In this document: positions 1 to 12,029 of the stretch, piece after piece | Numbering within the stretch: position 1 is the stretch's first letter | Layout of the letters: each line of letters starts with the position of its first letter | Origin: Cyathus striatus | Lineage: Eukaryota; Basidiomycota; Agaricomycetes; Agaricales; Nidulariaceae | NCBI GenBank assembly: GCA_025738555.1 | Contig: JAOVFP010000022.1 | Span: forward strand, 868,001-932,000 | Length of the DNA stretch: 64,000 nucleotides | Reading direction: 5' to 3' | Notes under the pieces: generated by a model | The model's database searches: none | Seen by the model: only the letters and a program-made list of their open reading frames with translations | What the model was told of the DNA's origin: nothing | Program-made: the position numbers and the translations under genes

Positions 1-2
1 CA

Positions 3-341
3 GAATGTGCTCAGACAAAGGATACCTGTGCAACTTGTGGGGGGGAGCACAGAACTAACACATGTGATGAGAAAGAGAAACGGTGGTGCGTATCATGTGA
101 CAATAACTCACACAGCAGCTGGGACAGGAACTGCCCCTCCTTCCAGGCCAAATGTGACAACATGGACAGACGCAATCCTGAAGCCTCCCTCCCCTACTAC
201 CCCGCAGAGGAAGCATACACATGGTTGCCAGATATTCACCAACCTCGCGAGCCCACCATGCCCCACAGCTGGCCACAGCAAGAACATGTAATCCCAATTC
301 AGGACCTACCCAGAGGTCGAGGGTTGGGGTCACAGTGACAA
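3..341 (+). pseudogene. LINE ORF1 (gag-like) C-terminal part with zinc knuckles
   Basis: The frame starting at base 3 is open from the window edge to a TGA at 339-341. It has two clear nucleic-acid-binding knuckles: CX2CX4HX4C starting in CATCGGEH, and CX2CX4HX5C starting in CVSCDNNSH. A proline- and glutamine-rich tail follows. These are typical of the end of the first protein of LINE elements, which coats the element RNA. The start is off the window. It ends 130 bases before the endonuclease frame. Confidence 0.8.
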
Positions 342-471
342 CATTGGGAGAGACACCGCCAGGGGGATGAAAGGTGGGGATGGGCTGAGGAAGACAGGAA
401 TGGGCAACTACCCCCTCCTTTGACAGGAACCAATGCAATAGAAACCAGGCGAATGCCCCCTCCCCATTTCA

Positions 472-3400
472 ATGAACAGTACTGACACCGATCTCACCAG
501 GTTAAGGATATTACAACTAAATATTAGAAAATCACCTGCAGCTCACTGGGACCTATCTAATTGCCCCCTAGCAACTGACTGGGACATAATCCTTGTTCAG
601 GAACCTAACATCATATTTACTAATGACATACACACCCCTAATAACTTCCACCCTGTAATTCCTACTAATTGCCACAATCTAGAACATCCTGTCTGGTTGG
701 TTATCTGGGTCAACAAGAATATTTCCACCAGCCAATGATCTATTATCGACATACCAGATACTAATGACATTTCTGCCATCCAAATACGCAATGGTCATCA
801 CACAATAAACATATTTAATATTTATAATGACTGTCAACACGCTGACTCTCTATCTTCCCTTAGCAATTACCTGACTACACAACAGCAACTAGGACGGGAA
901 GACCACTTCAAGAACATGATATGGGCGGGGGACTTTAACCGGCACCACCCTATGTGGGACAGCAATGAGGACATCCGACTCTTCACTACATGGGCAATGG
1001 GACAGGCAGAACAGCTTATCAACCTCCTTCAAGATTGGGCCATGGTAATGGCTCTCCCAAAAGGAATTCACACCCTGCAACACTCAGTGGGAGGATACTC
1101 GCGACCTGACAATGTCTTTTGCTCAGAGGGGATCATGGACTTGTTAATTGAATGCAACGTCAAACAGGAAATGAAACCTGTGAAAGCAGATCACTTCCCC
1201 ATCGTCACAACATTAGACCTGTCAATGGAACAGGTAGATCATGTACCGTCTCCTAACTTCCACCTAGCTGATTGGAAGAAATACGGGAGGCTCTTGACAA
1301 TGAACTGGCAACACTATCTCCCCCCATGGCAATCAGATCGGAACAGGATCTGGGTATAGCAATAGGTCAACTGACAGATGCCTTAAAAAGAGCCATCACC
1401 TCAGCCATTCCAATCTCTCATCCATGCCCACATTCCAAAAGATGGTGGAACCATGAACTGAACACTATCAGGATGCAAGTCAACAGAGCACAAAGAATGG
1501 CTAACTCCCACAGAGCGACTCCAAACCACCAAGCACATCAGACTCTCCAGCAACAGGAGATCCTATATGAAAAGGTCATATTGGACGCAAAGAAAAAGCA
1601 CTAGACAGATTTTCTCAAAGAGGCAACTGATGAAGACCTCTGGACAGCCCACTGCTATCTCAAGAAACCTACTGGGGACGGAGGCACTCCCCACATACCA
1701 TCCCTACTGGTACCAATGGAAGATGGAACACAAGCTACAATCTCCGAAAACGAACACAAAGCCACAGAATTTGCTAAGACCTTCTTTCCCCCTCCACCTG
1801 AGCAATCATACATACCGGCTAACTTTCCATACCCACAGCCGCTACCAGATCCAGACCCCATCACCAAAGAACAGATCCTGCGACAAATATCAGCCCTTTC
1901 CCCCTACAAGGCTCCAGGCCCTGACGGTATCCCCAACATTATACTTCAGAAATCTGCTGACCGTATTACAGACCATCTTTTCTACATATACAGTGCTATT
2001 CTAGCCAACAGCTGGTATTTTGATGGATGGAAGGAGTTCACCACAGTTGTAATCAAAAAACCTGGTAAACCCTCCTATCAGACACCTAAAGCATACTGGC
2101 CAATCGCCCTCCTGTGCACAATGTCCAAAGTGCTGACGGCACTAGTCACAGAAGATGTCATCAGACTGATTGAGAAACACAGCCTGCTCCCTTCAACTCA
2201 CTTTGGAGGCCGGCCTGGATGTACTACAACAGATGCACTACACTACCTTGTGGACAGGATCAAAACGGTGTGGCAGAAAGGGAAGGTTGTCTCAGTGCTA
2301 TTCCTTGACATAGAGGGTGCCTTTCCCAATGCAGCAACAGACCGGCTTATCCACAACCTAAGATGAAAAGGCATTCCCGAAATCTATATCACATTTATTG
2401 CAAACATACTCCAAAATCGGAAGACTAGAATGGGGTTTGACAACTTCGTATCTGAACTAATAGCACTATGGAACGGCATTGGACAGGGTGACCCCCTCTC
2501 CATGATATGTTACATACTATATAACACAGACCTTCTGGACATTCCTCAACACCCGAATGAAGATGCACTGGGTTATGTGGACAACAGCAATCTACTGGCA
2601 GAGGGCGACACGCTGGAGGAATCAGTGCAGAGACTCTGTTGCATGATGGAATGGCAAGGAGGTGGATTTGAATGGAGTAGGAATCACAACTCCAAATTTG
2701 AGTTATCCAAACTAGCAGTTATGCACTTCTCAAGGAAGACCATCACTGACGCTAATGGCAGGAGATCCCCCATGACCGCCCCCCACTCATACTTGAGGGT
2801 CGTCTGGTCACTGAAGTCAAATCACACTGCTATCTTGGACTGCACATCGACAACAAGCTCTTATGGAACATACAGGCTCAAAAAACAATAGAAAAAGGAA
2901 CAAAATGGGTGCTCTTACTGGGCAGGCTTGCAAAACCCTACTCTGGTCTCAGCATTGACATGGCGCGAAGACTTTACATCTCAGTAGTCCTACCTAAGAT
3001 CACATATGGCACTGATGTCTTTTATGTTCCCCCACACAGGCCCAACACCCCCAACTGCACTCGACAAACTGGATCAGTATCACTCCTAAAACACCTCAAC
3101 ACAGTCCAACGAATCGCAACCAGGGCTATCACCGGCAGCTTCAGGACGACCCTGACAGACATGCTGGACGCTCATGCAGAGGTACTACCAATAGGACTGG
3201 CAATGGAAAAAGTCTGCTATAGAGGCCTCACCAGGTTGTATACTCTCCCCCCTCAGCATCCACTACACTCAATCATTACACGTAGCCACACAAACCAAGT
3301 AGGAACACGACACCTGACCACCCTCCAACGGCTGATTCGACTCTACAAGCCTCCACATCCAACTCGAATGGAAACAATACAACCAGAAACATGCCCACCA

Positions 3401-4453
3401 ACATACACTAAAAAATTTCAGACACACATTGCACCCACCAGGAAGGACTCAATCGAAATAGAAAAAGGACTTAACGATATAGTGCGTATATACACAGACA
3501 GGTCAGGGCAAAACGGACAAGTGGGAGCATCAGCAGTAATGTACCTCAACAGAAACCGAGAACCCACTGAACAGCTACGATATCACTTAGGACCGACAAG
3601 CAAACACACAACATATGAAGCAGAGGCAGTAGGAATACTAATGGGCGCGTGGCTCTTGAAACAAAACCTCCCGGTACACCCAGACCCAAGCTCCATACTG
3701 ACGGACGGCAAATCAGTCATTCAAGCCCTCGACAAGAAGAAACTGGCACCGGCACAATACCTACGCAAAGCTATACTGGACGGAATGGCCCAGGCAAGAG
3801 CTATGGACACTCAACGCAACGGGAGGCCGTCGAACCGCGATATCACACTGCGATGGATCTCAGGACACAGTAACGTCACAGGAAACGAAGCAGCAGACAA
3901 AGCACCAAAAGACGCAGCAGCAGGAACAAGTTCCCCCCTACTCAGTCTCCCACCACTACTACGCAGGCACGGCGGCCTTCCAGTGAGCCTAACGGCAATA
4001 CGAGAACGCATGACAAGAGGGCTCAAAGAGAAATGGAAAAACATACATGAAATGTCAATTCGGAAGGATCGTCTCAAAAGACTAGGAGTGGACTTCCCCT
4101 ATCGCAAGTTCAGAAGCCTCATGGGAACACTCAAACTACCACGACCACAGGTGTCTATCTTAATACAGCTACGCACAGGCCACGCCCCACTAGCAGACTA
4201 CTTACACAGATTTAAACGCGTAAACTCCAGTAAATGCGAAAAATGCTGGAACCGGCTTCATATCACGACATGAGAAACAGTGAACCACTTTTTATTCGAA
4301 TGCCCAGAATACGCAAGGGAGCGGCACGCCATGAACAGAACACTGGGCCGAAAGGCAAGGGACTTCGAGTACATCATGAATGTTGAAGATGGCATTAGAG
4401 AGGTCCTAAAATATGTAGGGGCCACAAAGAGATTCTCGGAACAATATAGGTGA
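472..4453 (+). pseudogene. LINE ORF2: endonuclease, reverse transcriptase and RNase H, broken
   Basis: The endonuclease part has LQLNIRKSP near the start and GDFNRHHPMWD at about 927-960. The reverse transcriptase has APGPDGIP (about 1912-1935), FLDIEGAFPNA (about 2303-2335), GQGDPLS (about 2481) and the active-site box as GYVDNSN (about 2572), where YVDD would be expected. RNase H has YTDRSG (about 3491; usually TDGS), YEAEAVG, LTDGKS and WISGHSNVTGNEAAD. The end matches the usual CX2C...H...C tail, interrupted by a TGA at 4270-4272. In-frame stops lie near 736, 1602, 2364 and 4270, and frame changes near 1285 and 2790. Both altered catalytic boxes and the stops show that it cannot act on its own. 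Confidence 0.9.
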
Positions 4454-4882
4454 GGTAGTCTTCAAAACCACAGAACATACGATAAGGCAATGTATCTTCA
4501 CACAGAGACAACATCGCGACAGCAAAAATTGCCAATAACACATATCCGGCACCCACACTACCCGCACTCATACTGTGGGACGCGCTGGACTCGACTTCCA
4601 CTCAGCACAACGGACAGATGCTGAGACTCAACGGACAACGAGACCTGCTTTACCACCTTGGTCAGCTCGGCTCCACACTATGCTCCTCTCCACACCGGAG
4701 ACGGGTACTCACTAGATACAACATCGAACAGAAGAACAAGAGGGAAAGGAGGCGGGGAGAGTAGGAAGGAGAAGCGGGGAATGAATACATAGAAAAATGC
4801 AGCATATGTAAAGTCTGACATAGGGCACGCCCTAGTAGACAATAAACCTGACTCAAAAATAAAAATAAAAATAAAATAAAAT
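4454..4882 (+). repeat. LINE 3' region and AAAAT-repeat tail
   Basis: About 400 bases follow the last recognisable ORF2 codon. They keep one open frame (roughly 4530-4762) without recognised domains. The element ends in AAAAAT/AAAAT units at about 4853-4882, the kind of tail used for target-primed reverse transcription. Confidence 0.7.
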
Positions 4883-5215
4883 AAGATAAGGATAGAGAAT
4901 GGACTCCCTCTTTTGGAGGAAGCTGTGAGTATTTCGCAAGTTTGTTGACCCTTTTCTGAAATTTTTTTTTCTTAGGTCATGCCCGGCATAGTTATGGTGG
5001 GAACATTGCCAGCATTCTTTAAAATTCCCGTCACCAGAACTCTGGCAACTCATATTCGCAACGGGACCTATCCTCCGGATGAAACCCGTGTGGACTATTG
5101 CTATCCACCCGTTCCTCATCGTAATACCATGTTTACAGATGGTATGGTGCCTTTGGACAACAGACGTGTGATATTTCAGTGCTATGAGGCCTTTAAGGCA
5201 ATTATTGGTATATGA
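4883..5215 (+). pseudogene. 3' remnant of PD-(D/E)XK-like gene, cut off by the LINE
   Basis: This is the last part of exon 2 (to 4924), an intron with intact GT-AG ends (4925-4975) and exon 3 (4976-5215) of the family whose longer copies lie at 6566-7468 and 14822-15710. Exon 3 is about nine-tenths identical to the copy at 7229-7468 by eye and still open, ending in the same QCYEAFKAIIGI-type tail. Everything upstream is replaced by the LINE tail, so there is no start codon or nuclease core. Similarity to the copy at 6566 continues about 60 bases past the stop. Confidence 0.85.
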
Positions 5216-6565
5216 CCTGGATGTAAATTTTGATGCAGCATGTATAATGGGGATTGTTCCACTGTTATAAAGTACGCGAAATACGGATTTGCTAAACTCT
5301 CTGAGACTGCGCCCTAGTTTCAAACATGTCCATATCGAAAGCACTAGTAACAACATTGTTTCTCAAGCTCGCTGCGACGCGTATGAATGCTACAACTAAA
5401 TATTTTTCACTTTTTGGCTGATATGTGATAAGAAAATGATAATGTATACTTAAATCCGATCTGCATTGTGACTGCATATATTCTGTATAACTTTGAATTC
5501 AATTTTTCAGCCTGTAACATATGTTTCTTTCCCACAACCGAGTCATGGTACACTGTAGAGCAAATAGTATGCAACACGTCGCGTCACTGAAGTCCCATCG
5601 TCACCTCCCATCTCACGTCAAAAAATCCCGAGATAGGCCCTCGCTTCTTTCAACACCGCATCCTGCGACAACCACACAAACACTACTTGAATGACAGAAA
5701 TGAGTTTATTTCCTTCCTCGTCGCTGGAGATTGTTGGTACACCTTAGCAGCCTCAGCTAGAGGATGTACAGTACCCGACTTCGCACTTCCGAATTCCTGG
5801 AGAAATAATCGAACTGGGCTCGTTGAGAATGTGGAGCATGTTCAGCGCAAGACGCTAGAGGGCTGAGCTGAAAGATCATGTAGTACTCGCACATGTGTGG
5901 CTGTGTCCGTCTTGCAAGTTGCCAGCCAATTCCGGACCACTGAGCCCGACGCTGGCCTCAGAAGTGAGTATAAGTACAAGTACAATAATTATTATTAAGT
6001 AGTACTCAATTTTTCAGTCGAAGTTATAATTATTTACAACTACACAAATATATATTTATGGAAGCCTGAAAGCTGGTATTAGGGAAGCTCTCACTCTTAT
6101 GTACGTCGCGAAGCGGCGTACATTACATGTTGATTTACTTATTGGAGTTAAATAGCAGCGCAAGCGTTTGAGAAAATGGTGGGCGATGGAAGAGAAGCGA
6201 CGTGGGCAGATGCCTTGGAGCCGAGAGGCCCGAGACCAGCCGAGACTTCGCTCAGTTGGACACCAGATGCCAGATACGGAATATTGTTATTATGAATATA
6301 TCCGGCATCCTTGCTCATGCAATCAGCCAACAATCAGCCGTCGAATCTCTTTCACCCGTCTCTCATTGTGCACGCTTGAATCTCTACTGCACCACTGCTT
6401 GTTTACGATCCTGCTGGACTGACTTTCACTGCTACTACACATTTTATAACGACTCGTATGTAAGCGTTTCATGCATTCAATCAGATCGAATGTAATTTAC
6501 TGAATGGGTTACTCCACCTCAAGAACTTGCACCCACAAGCTGCTCCCTACTTACCTTCCACCATC
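5216..6565. other. Intergenic; no gene seen
   Basis: No supported coding frame. An imperfect hairpin lies at 6101-6121 (nine-base arms with one mismatch, three-base loop). The first ~60 bases repeat the 3' flank of the copy at 6566-7468. Confidence 0.5.
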
Positions 6566-7468
6566 ATGGCTAACCTCATTCGCTCCGCCAAGTGCGCCAG
6601 CGACTGGACTCTCCATGACCTGAAGTCTTATAATATTAGCCTTAATGAGCTCGATGCCCTTAAATTCTTTGGCATACAGGTATGCGTGGATAAGTTTCTC
6701 TAAAGTCCTTGGTACTACTCTAACGACTTTGCACGTTACAGACATTGCCAGAACCCTCGGTTCATTCAGAAATACTAAACAATACCAATGTTGACGATAT
6801 GCAACAAGACATACACGCAATGTGGCTCGCTCACCTCGAAAACGCCATGATCATAAATGGAAGTGAAAGAGCCGTGGACATTTTTACCATTATGCTTTTC
6901 ATGATTATGGGTTATTCTTGTCGAAAACGAGTTGCTGATGTGGGAATGAACCTCCCGCTCTTTATTTGCGGCGAAAGACGGAATGCAGAGGCTAATGTCT
7001 GCATCGCTGATAAAACTCATAATCGTGGTATTCTTCTTATTATCCAGGAAGACAAGAGGTTGGAGGACGTTGAGCCTGGTAAAGCACAGGCTCAGCTAGT
7101 AGCAGAAGCAGTTGCGGCCTTTCACGAGAATAATAAGATAAGGATAGAGAATGGACTCCCTCCTTTGGATGAAGCTGTGAGTATTTCGCAAGTTTGTTGA
7201 GCCTTTTCTGAGAGATTATCCCTCTTAGGTAGTACCTGGCATAGTTATGGCAGGCACATTGCCAACATTCTTTAAAGTTCCCATCACTAGAACTCTGGCG
7301 ACTCATATTCGCCATGGGACCTATCCTCCGGATGAAACCCGTGTGGACTATTGCTATCCACCCGTTCCTCGTCCTAGTACCAGACTTATCGAAGGTATGA
7401 AGCCTCTGGACAACAGACGTGTGATATTTCAGTGCTATGAGGCCTTTAAGGCAATTATTGGTATATGA
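6566..7468 (+). CDS. PD-(D/E)XK-like basidiomycete protein, copy 2 (262 aa)
   Basis: Three exons: 6566-6679, 6742-7176 and 7229-7468, with GT-AG introns of 62 and 52 bases that match the intron positions in the copy at 14822. The start ATG fits the aligned start of that copy. The middle of the protein has a predicted strand-turn-strand pattern ending in IQEDKR (E141-x-K143), followed by a helix with AQL, which resembles the PD-(D/E)XK nuclease core. However the upstream acidic position, D in the other copy (KADVSIVD), is N here (EANVCIAD). Catalytic activity is therefore doubtful. The fold assignment is inference from motif spacing. The gene lies 1.4 kb from the LINE-truncated relative. Confidence 0.75.
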
Positions 7469-8784
7469 CCTAGATGTAAATTTTGATGCAGCATGTATAA
7501 GGGCTATTGCTCTACTGTTATAAAACTCGATTTTACTGATACTCACAGTTGAGCAGCGAGCTTGAGGCTTTGAGAATTGAGAGATGTGAATGAGACCTGA
7601 AGCTGGAAAGCTGGTTGAAGCTTCTTCCTCTTATGACACCTCGCAGGTATCTCATTACATATTCTTCTCTGCAACTCCTCTGTCAATGGAAGGATTTCTG
7701 GAAAGATTTACAGCATGTTCTTTGCTTTTACACCGTGACCCAACGGCACGAGCCTTACACTATGCCATAACTCCACGTTTTGCACCCAATGTGCCACGCA
7801 ACTCAAGTCTTCCCTTGTGCCTTTCCTTGTGCCACAATTTTTTCAGAGCACTTTTTTAGCGCAACATTTTGAAACATAGTGCAATATATGTCTACCCAAT
7901 GTCTACCATAGTTATTAAGCACTAAGAATGGAGTATAAATTTTGTATTTTATATGTGAATTATGAGTGACAAAGTTGTATGCAGGCTATGTAAACGAGAC
8001 TGTAACAGAGTCCGAAGGCATACAAGTTATATGTCTTCTATGTCTTGTTCTCCATCACTGCTAATCGCTGACTCCGACAACCATACCACCACGCCCATTT
8101 ATCTGTGCGCCACTACCAAGCCACACCTCGCTGTCGGCTTAAGCCTGTAGAGCATGCAGTTTACCTGCGATGCGAAACTCGTGTTTTTCATTACCGTTAC
8201 ACATTTCATTCTTACTGTCGCTTACTCATACATACCGCATTTGTTAGCTACTTAAACTGTCGTACCTACTCTCTTTCAACTCAGGTTTTCGTTTCCCCCC
8301 ATTTCAGCTCGAATCGTACCTCACTAGAACTGGAGGATCGACGGACGTCGTTCCACTCGCATATTCTTTGTCGAGAAGATACCCCCAAGCTAGTATCTTC
8401 CTCCACAAGCCACTGCCTCTTGCATCAGAACCCACTATCACGCGTCGCAAATACTACCAGTAGCTTGGATTACCACACCTGAACTGGGGGCTGAGTATGA
8501 GACTAACAGCAGGTGTCCCAGCTGAAAAGCAAAGGTCCGGGCAAAACTGCGAAGCGAAGCATCTTGGTGCTAAATACGCGGCTGCACAGACAACAATGAT
8601 GATATATCGGAGGAAAACCTGTGTTGTGATTCCTGTCAGAAGTGCTGTGAGAAGTGACTCGGCGAGGTGCTTGGTGAAGTTCAAGGCGGACGATTAGCGG
8701 GTGCGTATAACGAGGGGATAACGTCCAGGATGATCCTCATACACAGAGAAACCACCCATATTCCTTCACTTCGTATCTTCACCC
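7469..8784. other. Intergenic; no gene seen
   Basis: Only short frames without domain, codon or splice support. The first ~60 bases match the 3' flank of the truncated copy at 5216-5275. Confidence 0.45.
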
Positions 8785-9985
8785 ACCACGAGCCGCACCC
8801 TCCAAATACACCTTCATTTCGTTCTTCAACTCTATCCTTTGCCACGCTGTCTTGTGCAGAGAGTGAGGAATATTGACTATCGTCCCCCTCCTCTTACACT
8901 CACCCTCTCTGATCTTATCGGCATCTTCAACCCAACGATGGATCCCATTATCACCGCTCCCTGCACGTCCGACATAATCAGCAGCTCTACCCGAACGATA
9001 TACCTTTATCTTAGCCTCACCAGAACGAATCTCCGTAGCTCCTCCATTCGGATGTTGAACCTCATCCCACATCGCCTCGCCCATTTCGTGCAGTACGTCT
9101 GGCGCGAGCGGCGAGGTACCCACTGGCTACCTTCGACGAGCAGAGCCGAAGGTGATGATGGAGACGATGAAGGGGGAACAAGGGACGTTGTATCCTTCAC
9201 CACCTTCGTCATGGTAGGTAGATATGCAGGAGAGTTTTTGAGCCTTGGAGAGTGGTGGGGGTAGGCTGTGGCGCAAATCTCTCCAAGCCCCAAGCGCGTC
9301 TCACTCATCCCAAGCAAAATGCACCATCCAGGGGTAGAGCGCGCGAACCATGCCTGGGATTGATGAGGAGGGATTTTCGAGGATCAAACCATGGATTCTG
9401 GAGTACTCTGCTACTTGAGGTGTCGCTACGCAATTTGAAGGCGAAGTATGGCGTGATCGAGGTGCAGCAGAAGTAGCATCTGACGACCCGGGAGAAGGAT
9501 TAGCTAAGCTGGCTGAGGAGGCATACATCAGCTGCTCTGCCTAGCGAGTGTCCGTAGATGACTATACGTGCATTCGGTCATCTGTGCAATGTGTAGTGGA
9601 GCACAGAAAGGTAGTCGGGTGTAATCCTGCGCTGAGTATGGCGACCTGGGGGGTTTGAGTATCCTCTTGGTGCAACTGATAACATAGAAGCAGGAGGTGG
9701 ATGGGAGGTGAGAAAGGATTGGAGGATTAGAGGGCGATGTAGCGGATATCCTGCATTTCCTGTAGAAAACTGTTAGCTACTAATGTAATGAGGAGATCAA
9801 GTGCGTACCTTGGAGATATAGTATGACAACTCCCGGCCCATCTTCTTTCTGAGCCTTAGCAGAATACACATCGATCACCGAGAGCGCAGCACTGTCACTA
9901 GGCACACGAACGTCTACCTCCAGCCCTCTGAGACTCCGTAGGTACTTCATCTAGTGTCTTTTCACACATTTATAGGCGCATAAGG
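8785..9985 (-). pseudogene. Decayed alpha/beta hydrolase gene (Bem46/ABHD-like)
   Basis: Read on the minus strand, fragments in the order of a serine alpha/beta hydrolase appear in shifting frames. From about 9985 down: YMPYAP, GLEVDVRVPSDS (about 9925), an intron-like GT...AG break (about 9765-9805), GNAGYPLHRP (about 9755), APRGYS, the nucleophile elbow IYGHSLGR (about 9562-9540), GLILENPSSSIPG (about 9400) and ALYPW. A late helix containing MGEAMWDEV follows (about 9080), then a C-terminal LHKTAW segment (about 8860) where the catalytic His of the family normally lies. Stops and frame changes separate the pieces. Family order is established knowledge; loss of function is inferred from the breaks. 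Confidence 0.65.
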
Positions 9986-10356
9986 CATATATGACCTTCC
10001 CTTGGAAGAGGTACATCATTAAGTACTGCAAGAGTCATGAGCAATCGGAACAGAACGAAAATGTGGACATAAAAGATATCTTGTAAGTCCAAAGTGTCAT
10101 TGGGAGTCCAAGTATAACGCTTGCTATGATTCATGGAAGAGGTTAGGCATATCATGTGCCATTGGTAAGCTCTACTATGGGTGCGGATTCCAGAACGAAG
10201 TTTCTATACGTGGCCATTGGTGTAGGTTGGGTAGTTAAACTGGAACGGATCGGTGTTAGTTTTAACGGGATATTGGCTCAGTTGTATTGTTTCTGCTGGA
10301 CACGAGGAGAGATATGAGGTGATGACAAAAATGTCGAGCTCATCGTTAGCGACAGC
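9986..10356. other. Flank between hydrolase remnant and hAT element
   Basis: Possibly the decayed N-terminal and promoter part of the hydrolase remnant. The left target-site copy of the hAT element, gcgacagc, is at 10349-10356. Confidence 0.35.
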
Positions 10357-11601
10357 TAGGGCTGCCAACCGTAACCGTGCAAAACGGTTACGGTACGGTT
10401 ACAGACATCACGGGTACCGTACCGTCCGAGACCTGGAGGCTGGAGACAACTCAGCACGGGACGGGTTCGGTGCGGTTATCATCCGTTGGTACCCGTACCG
10501 TGGTACCGTTACACGGCCGTCAATACGGCTTACATATGAGCTGCGTTTGCCCGTGTCATGTGACCATTATCTCCAGATACCTACAACGCTATCAGACCTA
10601 GCCGTGCACGCATTAACGCGTTATTCGCGTTTGCTCTTCCCCCTCTCTCACCCTCTCCCGCTAGTTCCCTCCAACGCTGACATTTCCACATCGTCCCGAA
10701 CGCTGCAGTTACGCATGAGGAACTCAAGATAGTCAGTATTGCGTACTACCAAGAGCCACTGACTCCCGCAATCTGCCTTACCAACGGCTGCATTATCGCC
10801 CCAAGCCTCTCTCAAGTTTTTGTTCTTCAAAATTTTCTCTTAATTCATTTCCACCCTCTTTGTTTCATACCATACTCTACCCAAATCTTCGATCTCAACA
10901 CACTTAATCTCTGTTTCACCAACCATTCTTCGTTAAGTAATGTCTTTATTCTATATTTCTATATAACCCATGTACACACTTCCCCACAACTCAGTGAATT
11001 TCCCCCGCCCTCTGTGAAGTTCTGAGCTATTGTTTGAGCCTTATTATTGATCTCCTCATGCTCCTCTCGCGTTCTACCGTTCTGCTCTCGAAGATTTGTC
11101 AAGTCTTCGTGTTTTAAACTTCACTTCGAAGTTTTATTCCGTGTTACGTTCTTAACTTCATATTATAGCTGCTAATCATGCATGCCACACACTATTCACC
11201 TTGTCACCATTAAGGTATATTATTTCATTCCCTAGTCTTGATTGTGTACATAAATGAGTAGGATATGTTAAAATGCTCATAATATTATTGTAATTGCTCT
11301 GTCAACATAATTATATATGATATTTACTTCTGGAGACTCACCCCTGCTACCCCAAGCCTATAATAATGTCTTCACAGTTTTTGATGTATCTTTTGAGATG
11401 TCCTGAGTAGTAATAGCACTGTCTTTATGGCTAAAATTTATTGATTTTAACCGTGAAACCGTTTACGGCCGTGTTTTAACCCGTACCGTACCGTCGACAC
11501 TTCTAAAAATCGCTACACGGGACGGTTACGGCTGAAACCCGTACCGTCAACGGTTTTGTAAAGACGGGCCGTAACCCGTCACGGCACGGTTGGCAGCCCT
11601 A
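10357..11601. mobile_element. Non-autonomous hAT-type DNA transposon (1,245 bp)
   Basis: The ends are perfect inverted repeats: tagggctgccaaccgt on the left and acggttggcagcccta on the right. They are flanked by an identical 8-bp direct repeat gcgacagc (10349-10356 and 11602-11609). An 8-bp target duplication and a TAGGG-type terminus are the signature of the hAT superfamily. Both ends carry many subterminal copies of acggtacggt/accgtaccgt in both directions, the arrangement used for transposase binding. Inside there is only AT-rich DNA without a transposase domain, so it would depend on an enzyme encoded elsewhere. The perfect target duplication and terminal repeats suggest a fairly recent insertion. 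Confidence 0.9.
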
Positions 11602-11609
11602 GCGACAGC

Positions 11610-12029
11610 GACCGTCGACGAGACGAAGCGCTGTTGGGCTGTGTTTGGTAATGACGTCTCTGTACAACAAAATCAAACGCACGTGCCATATTTACTCCCC
11701 GAGCAGCAAATTCAAAGCAAATTTTCAAGTTGAAGTTGATTCCAAGATGAATTGAAAATAGACATGAACACCCCAGCTTCTGACTCGCCGACCAATAGTT
11801 TTATCCACAGTGATTAATACCGTAGAGTAAAATACTTTCCCAGCCGCTCATTGGCCATTATCAAAACCACAGAACCAATGAGGTTTGGCAAACGTTTGTT
11901 CTTCACAGTTAGGCGATGGGAACATCACAGTCTGATTTATATATCAGGTACCACACTGTTCCAGCTAAAATACACCATGACAAATCTTATTAACCCTTCA
12001 GCACTCACATCTACGGTCAGTGAATGACC
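11610..12029. other. Intergenic; no gene seen
   Basis: No supported frame between the hAT element and the duplicated hydrophobin segment. Confidence 0.4.

Larger units (their letters stand above)
1..4882 (+). mobile_element. Non-LTR retrotransposon (LINE), 5'-truncated by the window edge, inactive
   Basis: The order of parts is CCHC zinc-knuckle ORF1 end, APE-type endonuclease, reverse transcriptase, RNase H, C-terminal CCHC-like region, then a 3' tail of AAAAT repeats. This is the layout of the RNase H-bearing non-LTR elements common in fungi (Tad1/I-like). The coding part carries several stops and frameshifts, so it is dead. The 3' tail runs straight into a fragment of a host gene that has an uninterrupted relative at 6566-7468, so the right-hand insertion junction can be placed near 4880-4884. 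The left end lies outside the window, so target duplication cannot be tested. The clade assignment is inference; the LINE nature is certain. Confidence 0.93.

Noticed and set aside
8839..9264. 141-codon plus-strand frame
   Set aside because: Antisense to the hydrolase remnant, which has ordered family motifs on the other strand.
10253..10732. 159-codon plus-strand frame over the left hAT end
   Set aside because: The frame runs through the subterminal acggtacggt repeats of the transposon and its flank; the protein is an artefact of repeat composition.
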